5,228 nt of DNA from IDS-8 sp965651325 (GTDB lineage Bacteria > Pseudomonadota > Gammaproteobacteria > Steroidobacterales > Woeseiaceae). The notes below the pieces were generated by a model. It was not told the DNA's origin. It ran no database searches and was given only the letters and a program-made list of their open reading frames with translations. Of the stretch, positions 1 to 5,228 are shown piece by piece; the stretch's first letter is position 1, and every line of letters begins with the position of its first letter. Where the stretch lies: NCBI GenBank assembly GCA_965651325.1, contig CBFGSB010000205.1, forward strand, positions 1-5,228, written 5' to 3'. The position numbers were made by a program, and so were the translations under genes.

Positions 1-53
1 CGGCGGCCGTGACTCGGCGGACGGTCGTGCATGACAGTGCCGGCCCGCCCCGG

Positions 54-1817
54 TCAGGGCGCTTCCGTGCTCCCCGGAGCGAACTGCTCCAGGGTGCCGA
101 ACACCGGCTGCCCTTCGAAAACGGTAAGCAGGACTTTTGCGGTCCCGATTTCCGTGGCCGGAACGTTGAAGATGTCCTTGTCCAGGACGATGAGGTCCGC
201 GCTCTTGCCCGGTTCGAGCGAGCCCGTCACGTCGGCATTTCCGGTTGCGTAAGCGACGTTGATCGTGTGCGCCTTCACGGCCTCGGCAAGACTGATGCCT
301 TCGTCGGGAAGCAGCGGAGCACTGGCCGGGACCTCGTAATTGACGCGGGTGACGGCAACCTGCAGGCCCAACAGCGGGTTCGCCGTCGCGACGGGCCAGT
401 CGGAGCCGTAAGCCAGCATGCCGCCCGCCTCGAGGACGCTGCCTGCCGGGTAGATGTAACTCGAGCGGACCGGACCGATCTCACGCTTGGCCATGTCCAT
501 GTAGGGATAGTTCGAGGCCCAGGTGGGCTGGAACACGGCGATCGCGCCAAGCGGGCCGAAGCGCTGCTGGTCGGCGGGATCGATCACGCTCAGATGCGAG
601 ATCATCGGGCGATGGCTGGTGCCGTTCTTTTCCAAAGCCGTTTCGAAAGCGTCGAGCGCAACCCGCGTCGCGCGGTCGCCGATGGCATGCACGTGCGGCT
701 GGATGCCGGCCGCGGCCAACTCCGCCACCGCCTGCTCGAGCACGTCCGGCGCTATCTGCAGTTCGCCGCGGACGCCGTCGCTGCCTTCGTAGGGCTCTAT
801 CATTGCGGCAGTCCACTGGGGGATCACGCCGTCGAGGTAGAACTTGACGGTACGGGCATCGAGCCCCCACTCACCAGCTCGGCGGGAGGCCTCCAGGACG
901 GCCGGGACCTGGTGGAGTGACCGCTCGTTCGCCCATTTGAACGCCAGCGTCACGTGGCTCGTCAGCTCACCGCGATCCGTGAGGGCCTTGTACGCGGCAA
1001 GCGTTGCGCTGGTGCCGTCGGCCGCCAGGTCGATGCCGGCGTCGTGCCAGTTGGTGATTCCCAGGCTGTTGAGGTGTTCCGCGACGTAGCGGATCGCTTC
1101 CTGCATGTCCGTATCGTCCGGCGTCGGGATCAGGTCCTGGACCAGGTCCATCGCCCCTTCCTGGAGACCGCCCACCGGTTCCCCGGTCGCGAGGTCACGG
1201 TCGATGCGTCCGTTCTCCGGATCGGGCGTGTCCTTCGTGATGCCACCGAGCTCCAGTGCTTTCGAGTTCAGCCAGTAGCTGTGGCCCCCGACCGATTCGA
1301 AGATCAGCGCACGATCGGTCGACACCTCGTCCAGGATTTCCTTGCGCGGTATGCCGTTGGGCGGGAACAGCGCGTCCTGCCAACCGACGCCGTAAATCGG
1401 GCCGTCGCCCGGCTCCGCTTCCACGCACCCGGCGACGATCCGCTGGTAATCGGCCAGGGAGGTGCCGGCATGCAGCGGACATCTCGTCATGGCCATGCCG
1501 CCGAAGATCGGGTGGACGTGCGCGTCCCCGAAGGCAGGCAGCACCAGGCGCCCGCCGACGTCTACCACCCGGGTGCCGTCACCGCGGAAACGCGCGACCT
1601 CGTCATGCGTGCCGACAGCGACGATAAGGCCGTCGTCGACGGCTACCGCCTCGGCCCACGGTTGGCCGCCGGCCACCGTGTAGACGTGCGCGTTGGTGAA
1701 GATGACATCCGCGGCGGGCGCTTGCTGCGAGCCGTCCGGGCTGCCGCAGGACCAGAGTCCCGCGGCAACGACGAGCGCAGCGAGCGGCTGCAGGCGCCGG
1801 CTCACCGGAACTGCCAT
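54..1817 (-). CDS. YtcJ-like amidohydrolase (Amidohydro_3 family), probable lipoprotein
   Basis: This 587-residue protein is a metal-dependent hydrolase of the amidohydrolase superfamily, YtcJ/Amidohydro_3 branch, whose members cleave amide or related C-N bonds; the substrate cannot be told from sequence. Visible motifs in order are the strand-rich N-terminal segment with the DVIFTNAHVYT start (about 37-47), the metal-binding HxH in GDAHVHP (His100, His102), GGHSYWLNSKAL (178-188), VKFYLDG with Lys325 (324-330), HVHAIGDRA (375-383), ISHLS with His408, and GSDWPV with the expected catalytic Asp473. The C-terminal LEPGKSADLIVLD (534-546) is the usual end of the domain. Residues 1-24 look like a lipoprotein signal: Arg7-Arg8, a hydrophobic core, then Leu-Trp-Ser-Cys24, with Gly at +2. 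Trp at -2 of the lipobox is unusual, so lipidation is likely but not certain. The start at 1817 is chosen because it gives this complete signal; no good ribosome binding site precedes it. A small ORF ends one base upstream, suggesting coupled translation. The gene is divergent from the hydrolase operon. Confidence 0.93.
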   Translation of the reverse strand: MAVPVSRRLQPLAALVVAAGLWSCGSPDGSQQAPAADVIFTNAHVYTVAGGQPWAEAVAVDDGLIVAVGTHDEVARFRGDGTRVVDVGGRLVLPAFGDAHVHPIFGGMAMTRCPLHAGTSLADYQRIVAGCVEAEPGDGPIYGVGWQDALFPPNGIPRKEILDEVSTDRALIFESVGGHSYWLNSKALELGGITKDTPDPENGRIDRDLATGEPVGGLQEGAMDLVQDLIPTPDDTDMQEAIRYVAEHLNSLGITNWHDAGIDLAADGTSATLAAYKALTDRGELTSHVTLAFKWANERSLHQVPAVLEASRRAGEWGLDARTVKFYLDGVIPQWTAAMIEPYEGSDGVRGELQIAPDVLEQAVAELAAAGIQPHVHAIGDRATRVALDAFETALEKNGTSHRPMISHLSVIDPADQQRFGPLGAIAVFQPTWASNYPYMDMAKREIGPVRSSYIYPAGSVLEAGGMLAYGSDWPVATANPLLGLQVAVTRVNYEVPASAPLLPDEGISLAEAVKAHTINVAYATGNADVTGSLEPGKSADLIVLDKDIFNVPATEIGTAKVLLTVFEGQPVFGTLEQFAPGSTEAP

Positions 1818-1818
1818 G

Positions 1819-1920
1819 TCACCGAGCCGGCCAGGGTGCGAAGACAGAAATTGCGGCTACCGCGGGAGCGGCCAGTATCCTGAGAATGGCCGATTCGTTC
1901 GGTTGATGGCTGCCTGGCAT
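1819..1920 (-). CDS. 33-residue small ORF / possible leader peptide upstream of the amidohydrolase
   Basis: An ATG at 1920-1918 opens 33 codons plus TGA (1821-1819). The peptide begins MPGSHQPNES, then has a mostly hydrophobic stretch (about residues 11-30, rich in Ala, Ile, Val with one Arg14), and ends PWPAR. A perfect AGGAGG lies seven bases upstream, far better than anything before the downstream amidohydrolase start. The stop is separated from the amidohydrolase ATG by a single base (TGA-C-ATG), the classic geometry for termination-reinitiation coupling. The frame differs from that of the amidohydrolase, so it is not an alternative start unless a frameshift or sequencing error is involved. 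I do not recognise the peptide. It could be a cis-acting leader, a small membrane peptide, or the frameshifted remnant of an N-terminal extension. The ribosome binding site and spacing are seen; function is inference. Confidence 0.5.
   Translation of the reverse strand: MPGSHQPNESAILRILAAPAVAAISVFAPWPAR
1828..1892 (-). promoter_or_regulatory. Possible alternative hairpins in the amidohydrolase leader
   Basis: Read as minus-strand RNA, CGGCCA (1892-1887) is followed by CTGGCCG at 1875-1869 and by an identical CTGGCCG at 1834-1828. The first arm can pair six bases with either copy. The near pairing gives a hairpin with a 12-base loop inside the small ORF. The far pairing brings the sequence ten bases before the amidohydrolase ATG into a stem. 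The repeats are seen; a role as a translation-controlled switch is inference, and six-base GC-rich complementarity can arise by chance here. Confidence 0.25.
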
Positions 1921-1927
1921 CGTTCCC

Positions 1928-1933
1928 CCTCCT
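1928..1933 (-). promoter_or_regulatory. Strong Shine-Dalgarno AGGAGG for the small ORF
   Basis: On the minus strand AGGAGG is followed by seven bases (GGGAACG) and then the ATG at 1920-1918. This is the strongest ribosome binding site in the window. It supports translation starting 103 bases upstream of the amidohydrolase start, which has no comparable site of its own. Confidence 0.6.
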
Positions 1934-1993
1934 GTTGGCGCTCGGTACACTCGACATTCAACAACATCGACTACTTCGAATCGCTGTTAATTC

Positions 1994-2037
1994 GGGGTAA
2001 AGCCCGCTCAAGACGGGTAAGTGGAAGTCCTTACCCC
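1994..2037. repeat. GGGTAA direct and inverted repeats in the divergent intergenic region
   Basis: GGGGTAA lies at 1994-2000 and GGGTAAG at 2015-2021; the shared GGGTAA cores are exactly 20 bases apart, about two helical turns. CTTACCCC at 2030-2037 is the inverse of both: GGGTAAG/CTTACCC forms a perfect seven-base inverted repeat with an eight-base spacer, and GGGGTAA/TTACCCC also matches over seven bases. The element lies 52 bases before the hydrolase start and 74 bases above the small-ORF start on the other strand, so a bound regulator could act on both directions. It could instead be a hairpin in the hydrolase mRNA leader. There is no T-run after it, so it does not look like a terminator. 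Confidence 0.4.
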
Positions 2038-2088
2038 TCACCTTCGTTGCGCGCTCGGTTACGGTACCGCAAGTTCCGACGGATGCTC

Positions 2089-3045
2089 ATGAATACGATC
2101 GACCCGGACATCGACCGCTTCGTCTCGGCCATGCGCGAAGACTGGAGCCGGTTCCCGCCGCTCTCCTCGATGAGCTTCGCAGAGCTGCGGGCGGCCGCGG
2201 AAACGGTTCGCCACCGATGGACGCTGGGGGGGCCATCGATGGCCGAGACCCTGGACCTCACGCTGGACCCGGGCGGCGGCGAGCTCAGGATTCGCGTCCA
2301 TCGGCCGCCGGCAGCCGGGGAGATGCCGGGTGCACTCGTCTACCTTCACGGCGGCGGATTTACGCTCCTGAGCATCGATACGCACGACCGGTTGATGCGC
2401 GAGTATGCCGCCGCCGGGCAGTTCGCGGTGATCGGAGTGGACTATCCGCTCGCACCGGAATCCAGGTACCCGCTGGCGCTCGATCGCATCGAAGCGCTGT
2501 TGTGCTGGCTCGGGGACCACGCCGAACGTTGGCGCGTTGACCCGGACCGACTGGCGATAGGGGGCGATTCGGCGGGCGGCAACCTTGCTTTCGCCGCCTG
2601 CCTGCGCCTGCGGGATCGAAGCCGGCTGGGGCTGGTTCGTGCCATTCTCTCCAGCTACGGCGGCTTCTCGCCGGAGATTTCCGACGACGCGGAGCACCGG
2701 TTTGGCGGGCCGGGCTCGATCATGGATCGTGAAGAAGCGCGGCAGTACTGGAAGAACTACCTGCGGGACGAGAAAGACGCTTCGGACCCGTATGCCTGCC
2801 CGTTGCTCGCCGATGTGACCGGCTTTCCGCCGGTCTTCCTCGCGGTCCCGGAACTGGACCTCGTCGCCGAGCACAGCCTGGCGATGGAAAAGCGCCTGCG
2901 GAGCGCAGGTGTGCTCGTCGAGCGCGTGACCTATACGGGCGCCGTGCACAGTTTTCTCGAGGCCGTGTCGATCTCTGCGTTGGCACAGCGCGCCATTGCC
3001 GACGGCGCCCGTTTCGTCAGTCGGCACATCGGATATGGGGGCTGA
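2089..3045 (+). CDS. Alpha/beta hydrolase, hormone-sensitive lipase family (esterase, Aes/NlhH-like)
   Basis: This cytoplasmic carboxylesterase-type enzyme of 318 residues has the usual length for the bacterial HSL (alpha/beta hydrolase fold-3) family. It carries the oxyanion-hole HGGGF (87-91), the family segment DYPLAPE (118-124), the nucleophile elbow GDSAGG with Ser161 (159-164), the likely acid Asp257 in PELD, and the likely catalytic His287 in GAVHSF, where HGF is more common. The catalytic triad is therefore complete. No signal peptide is seen. The start is chosen at the second of two nearby ATGs (2083 and 2089), because GGA at 2081-2083 gives it a weak ribosome site and the protein then begins MNTIDPD, typical of the family; 2083 would add two residues. 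The open frame reaches further upstream, but that part has no hydrolase homology and lies in the intergenic region. It is the first gene of a tight three-gene operon. The substrate is unknown; a short-chain ester or a lactone is plausible. Confidence 0.93.
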   Translation: MNTIDPDIDRFVSAMREDWSRFPPLSSMSFAELRAAAETVRHRWTLGGPSMAETLDLTLDPGGGELRIRVHRPPAAGEMPGALVYLHGGGFTLLSIDTHDRLMREYAAAGQFAVIGVDYPLAPESRYPLALDRIEALLCWLGDHAERWRVDPDRLAIGGDSAGGNLAFAACLRLRDRSRLGLVRAILSSYGGFSPEISDDAEHRFGGPGSIMDREEARQYWKNYLRDEKDASDPYACPLLADVTGFPPVFLAVPELDLVAEHSLAMEKRLRSAGVLVERVTYTGAVHSFLEAVSISALAQRAIADGARFVSRHIGYGG

Positions 3046-4179
3046 ATGTTTGATCTGCTGAACGGCATCAGGGTCATCGACCTGAGCACAGTCGTGCTCG
3101 GGCCGTACGCCACGCAACTGCTGGCCGACATGGGTGCGGACGTGGTGAAGGTAGAGCCGCGGGGCGGCGATGTGTTCCGTGGGGCTCGCCCCGGGCGCAG
3201 GGGCGGCGATGGAGCCGGGTTCCTCAACGTGAATCGCAACAAGCGTTCGATAATGGTCGACCTGGACACTGCCGACGATCGGGAAACGCTTTACCGGCTC
3301 GTCGCGACCGCCGATGTTTTTATTCACAACCTGCGCGAGCGAAGCGCCCGCAAGCTGGGCGTGGACCATCGGTCGATCAGCGAGCGCAAGCCGGACATCG
3401 TCTATTGCTCCGCCCGCGGCTTCGCCCATGGCCCCTACGGCCATACCCCTGCATACGACGACTGTATCCAGGCGGCCGCCGGACTCGCGTGGCTGAATGC
3501 CGGCGAAAGCGGTGAGCCCCGCTACGTACGCACGATACTTTGCGACAAGGTCGCCGGCCTGCACCTGGCGTTCGCGGCCGCGGCCGGCATCGCGGCTCGG
3601 GAGCGAACGGGCAAGGGCTGCCGCATCGAGACACCGATGTTCGAGGCGATGGTGTCCTTTCTTCTCATCGAGCAGCTCAGCGGCCAGACCTTCATCCCGC
3701 CGTTGCCCGAGCGCGGCTACGTCCGGCTCAACGCGTCCGGCCGCCGACCGTACCGGACGCGCGACGGGTACGTTACGATCATGCCCTATACCGCGGTGCA
3801 TTGGCGCCGGTTCCTGAAACTCGTGGGTCGCGAGGACGTGGCCGATGCAGACTGGCTCGATAACCGCGAGCTGCTTTCCGCCAGGATTGACGAGCTGTAC
3901 GAATTGATTGCGGCGGCGGCCCCGGGGCGCACCACCGATGAATGGCTGAGCCTGGGACGAGAGCTGGATATTCCCTGTGCGCCGGTCAACCGACTGGAAG
4001 ACCTGCCGAACGATCCGCACCTGGCCGCGACCGGGTTTTTCGGCAGGATGATGCATCCCGTCGAAGGGGACCTGCTGTATTCACGTTCCCCGTTTGCGGT
4101 CGACACAGTAGCGCGGCCGGATCGGCCCGCCCCGGCGCTGGATGCAGATCGGGCGGAGATTCTCGGAGAGATCGGGTGA
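3046..4179 (+). CDS. Family III CoA-transferase (CaiB/BaiF family)
   Basis: This 377-residue enzyme belongs to the formyl-CoA transferase/CaiB/BaiF family, which moves CoA from one acyl thioester to another carboxylic acid in the cytoplasm, usually as a dimer of interlocked rings. Family marks are the N-terminal LNGIRVIDLSTVVLGPYA (5-22), LLADMGADVVKVEPRGGD (25-42), NRNKRSIMVDL (63-73), the helix with the expected catalytic aspartate in CDKVAG (Asp167), ERTGKGCRIETPMFEA (186-201), PYRTRDGYVTIMP (235-247) and the closing segment CAPVNRLEDLPNDPH (311-325). It is slightly shorter than many members (about 390-410) but looks complete. The ATG directly follows the TGA of the hydrolase with no gap, and GGGGG at 3037-3041 may help ribosome binding, so the two genes are likely co-translated. 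The acid substrate and CoA donor cannot be assigned; carnitine-like, bile-acid, aromatic or branched dicarboxylic acids are all used by relatives. Confidence 0.95.
   Translation: MFDLLNGIRVIDLSTVVLGPYATQLLADMGADVVKVEPRGGDVFRGARPGRRGGDGAGFLNVNRNKRSIMVDLDTADDRETLYRLVATADVFIHNLRERSARKLGVDHRSISERKPDIVYCSARGFAHGPYGHTPAYDDCIQAAAGLAWLNAGESGEPRYVRTILCDKVAGLHLAFAAAAGIAARERTGKGCRIETPMFEAMVSFLLIEQLSGQTFIPPLPERGYVRLNASGRRPYRTRDGYVTIMPYTAVHWRRFLKLVGREDVADADWLDNRELLSARIDELYELIAAAAPGRTTDEWLSLGRELDIPCAPVNRLEDLPNDPHLAATGFFGRMMHPVEGDLLYSRSPFAVDTVARPDRPAPALDADRAEILGEIG
4165..4170 (+). promoter_or_regulatory. Shine-Dalgarno GGAGAG deciding the GTG start of the PepSY gene
   Basis: GGAGAG ends five bases before the GTG at 4176-4178. 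The in-frame ATG at 4194 has only a GC-rich stretch without a purine-rich match at proper spacing. This favours GTG, which overlaps the CoA-transferase stop codon by four bases (GTGA). Confidence 0.55.
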
Positions 4180-5228
4180 GCGCGGGGCGCCGCATGACAG
4201 TGCGCATCCACCGCTGGCTCGGGGTCGCGGCGGCGCTCGTCTGGATTGTGCAGGCGGCTACCGGGGTCCTGCTCAGCTTCCATTTCGAGATCGGGGATGC
4301 GGCACTTTCCACAGCCCACCGTCCGACCGATCTCGCGGCGCTCGAGCGGCGGCTCGACGAGCTGGCCACGGCCGGACCGCAGGCGCGGGTGAACTATATC
4401 TGGACGACCGCCGGGCTCGAGGACCGCTACGTCATCAACTACGTGGACGGCGAGGGTGTCAGTCGCCGTATGCGGGTCGACGGGGCGGGCGACATACTGC
4501 ATGACCGGCGGCTGACGGACCACACGTTCCTGACGCTGATGCATGAGCTGCATCTCACGCTCGTCGCCGGGCAGGCCGGGCACTGGGTCCTGGCCATTGC
4601 CGGCGTACTGCTCGCGACCAACCTCGTATTCGGGGCTTTCGTTGCGTGGCCGCGCCGCGGGGCATGGCGCCGGGCGCTCAAGCCGGCAAGTGCGGGCGAT
4701 GGCGTGGCGACGGCGTATTCGTGGCACCGCGCACTCGGACTGTGGATCGCGGTTCCGGCGATCTTCGTTGTGGTCACAGGCACGCTGATACTCTTCGAGC
4801 ACCCGATCGAGCGACTGGTCGGCGCGGAGGCCGTGAAATTGCCGGCGAATCCGCCGCAGGGAGAGGGGATCGGGTTCGCCGCCATGGTAGCCGCGGCGGT
4901 CGACGCTATCCCGGGCAGCTACTTTGCCGGCAGTCCCATGCCGTCAGGCGAGGATGCGAGTTACTACGCGTGGGTGCGGGCACCGGGCGAGCTCTACCGG
5001 AACGGCTATGGCGGCAGCCTCGTAATCGTTGACGCCAACGACGGCAGCATTCGCGGCGCCTACCCGGCGACCGAGCATGGCGCGGCGAAAGCATTCCTGT
5101 ACTCGCTCTATCCTTTGCATACAGGCGAAGCGGGAGGACTGATCGGCAGGGTAGTGGTCATGATCGTGGGCATCGGGCTCACGGCCGTGACTGTCTTCGG
5201 CTTCCTGCTCTGGCTGCGGCGCCGGAAC
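4176..5228 (+). CDS. PepSY-associated four-helix inner-membrane protein (PepSY_TM/PiuB-FoxB type), 3' end beyond window
   Basis: A reading frame runs uninterrupted from the GTG to the last base, giving 351 residues with no stop. The protein is an integral inner-membrane protein with four predicted helices: about 15-36, 136-158, 187-207 and 326-347, with a larger soluble loop (208-321) and a smaller one (37-120). It contains the PepSY_TM marks HRWLG (12-16) and HRALG (184-188) at the start of helices 1 and 3. LH at His126 and LHTGE with His315 precede helices 2 and 4, and helices 2 and 4 end in W-P-R-R and W-L-R-R-R. The two halves thus look like an internal duplication. In this family FoxB-like members bind haem through helix-flanking histidines and reduce ferric siderophores; whether this one does is inference. 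The protein probably ends within a short distance of the window edge, because the last arginines follow helix 4 as in relatives. It overlaps the CoA-transferase stop by four bases, so it is in the same operon. Confidence 0.85.
   Translation, partial: MSAGRRMTVRIHRWLGVAAALVWIVQAATGVLLSFHFEIGDAALSTAHRPTDLAALERRLDELATAGPQARVNYIWTTAGLEDRYVINYVDGEGVSRRMRVDGAGDILHDRRLTDHTFLTLMHELHLTLVAGQAGHWVLAIAGVLLATNLVFGAFVAWPRRGAWRRALKPASAGDGVATAYSWHRALGLWIAVPAIFVVVTGTLILFEHPIERLVGAEAVKLPANPPQGEGIGFAAMVAAAVDAIPGSYFAGSPMPSGEDASYYAWVRAPGELYRNGYGGSLVIVDANDGSIRGAYPATEHGAAKAFLYSLYPLHTGEAGGLIGRVVVMIVGIGLTAVTVFGFLLWLRRRN

Noticed and set aside
1..32. A minus-strand ATG at 32 that could begin a next gene downstream of the amidohydrolase
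   Set aside because: Only ten codons are visible, there is no ribosome binding site, and there is no recognisable sequence. Bases 1-53 also show no hairpin followed by a T-run, so no terminator is called.
9..1883. Two long plus-strand open frames (9-920 and 954-1883) opposite the amidohydrolase
   Set aside because: Both are antisense shadows: the minus-strand protein has all motifs of a known enzyme family, while these show low-complexity Arg/Gly/Asp-rich sequence and no motif.
1935..1990. Sigma-70-like boxes in the intergenic region (TACACT at 1946-1951 on plus; TTAACA near 1985-1990 on minus)
   Set aside because: Neither has a convincing partner box at 16-18 bases, so no promoter is called, although promoters for both directions must lie in or near this region.
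2015..2036. Inverted repeat GGGTAAG/CTTACCC as a transcription terminator
   Set aside because: The stem is only seven bases, is not followed by a T-run, and lies upstream of the operon rather than after a gene.
1693..2088. Upstream extension of the hydrolase reading frame to an ATG at 1693
   Set aside because: The extension runs antisense through the amidohydrolase signal region and the intergenic repeats, and the known hydrolase fold begins only after the ATGs at 2083/2089.
2059..4056. A 665-codon open frame on the minus strand opposite the hydrolase and CoA-transferase genes
   Set aside because: Its translation is rich in Arg, His, Gln and Val without any recognisable domain. It is explained by the antisense frame of GC-rich codons of two clearly identified genes.
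1..5228. CRISPR arrays, tRNA or rRNA genes, insertion sequences, defence or phage genes
   Set aside because: No regularly spaced repeats, RNA gene signatures, transposase-like proteins or terminal inverted repeats are visible; the window is accounted for by metabolic and membrane genes.

Overview
The window is GC-rich (roughly two-thirds G+C by eye). It carries densely packed, strongly codon-biased bacterial genes of a Gram-negative type: a probable lipoprotein amidohydrolase, a CaiB/BaiF CoA-transferase and a PepSY-type inner-membrane protein. A pseudomonadote, perhaps a gammaproteobacterium with a broad organic-acid or ester catabolic repertoire, fits best. That placement is inference, because no marker gene or RNA gene is present.

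Layout: bases 1-53 are non-coding as far as can be seen. Bases 54-1817 (minus strand) encode a 587-residue YtcJ-like amidohydrolase (Amidohydro_3 type) with an N-terminal lipoprotein-like signal. Just upstream of it on the same strand, 1819-1920, is a 33-codon small ORF with a textbook AGGAGG ribosome binding site; its stop codon lies one base before the amidohydrolase start. Bases 1818-2088 are the divergent intergenic region. Besides the small ORF, it holds GGGTAA-type direct and inverted repeats (1994-2037) that could be operator or leader-hairpin elements. Rightward from 2089 comes a tightly packed operon. It starts with a hormone-sensitive-lipase-type alpha/beta hydrolase (2089-3045), followed by a family III CoA-transferase (3046-4179) whose start codon directly follows the hydrolase stop. 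The third gene is a four-helix PepSY-associated membrane protein (4176 to the window end, 3' end not in the window) whose GTG start overlaps the CoA-transferase stop.

How they may work together (inference): the exported amidohydrolase and the cytoplasmic esterase could each release a carboxylic acid or alcohol from an amide or ester substrate. The CoA-transferase could then activate the acid as a CoA thioester for oxidation. The membrane protein has an internally duplicated HRxLG / LH histidine pattern resembling haem-binding PepSY-TM siderophore reductases of the FoxB type, so it may supply a redox or iron function. Its tight coupling to the metabolic genes is the least expected part of the layout. 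The most interesting regulatory feature is the small ORF with possible alternative base pairing in front of the amidohydrolase.
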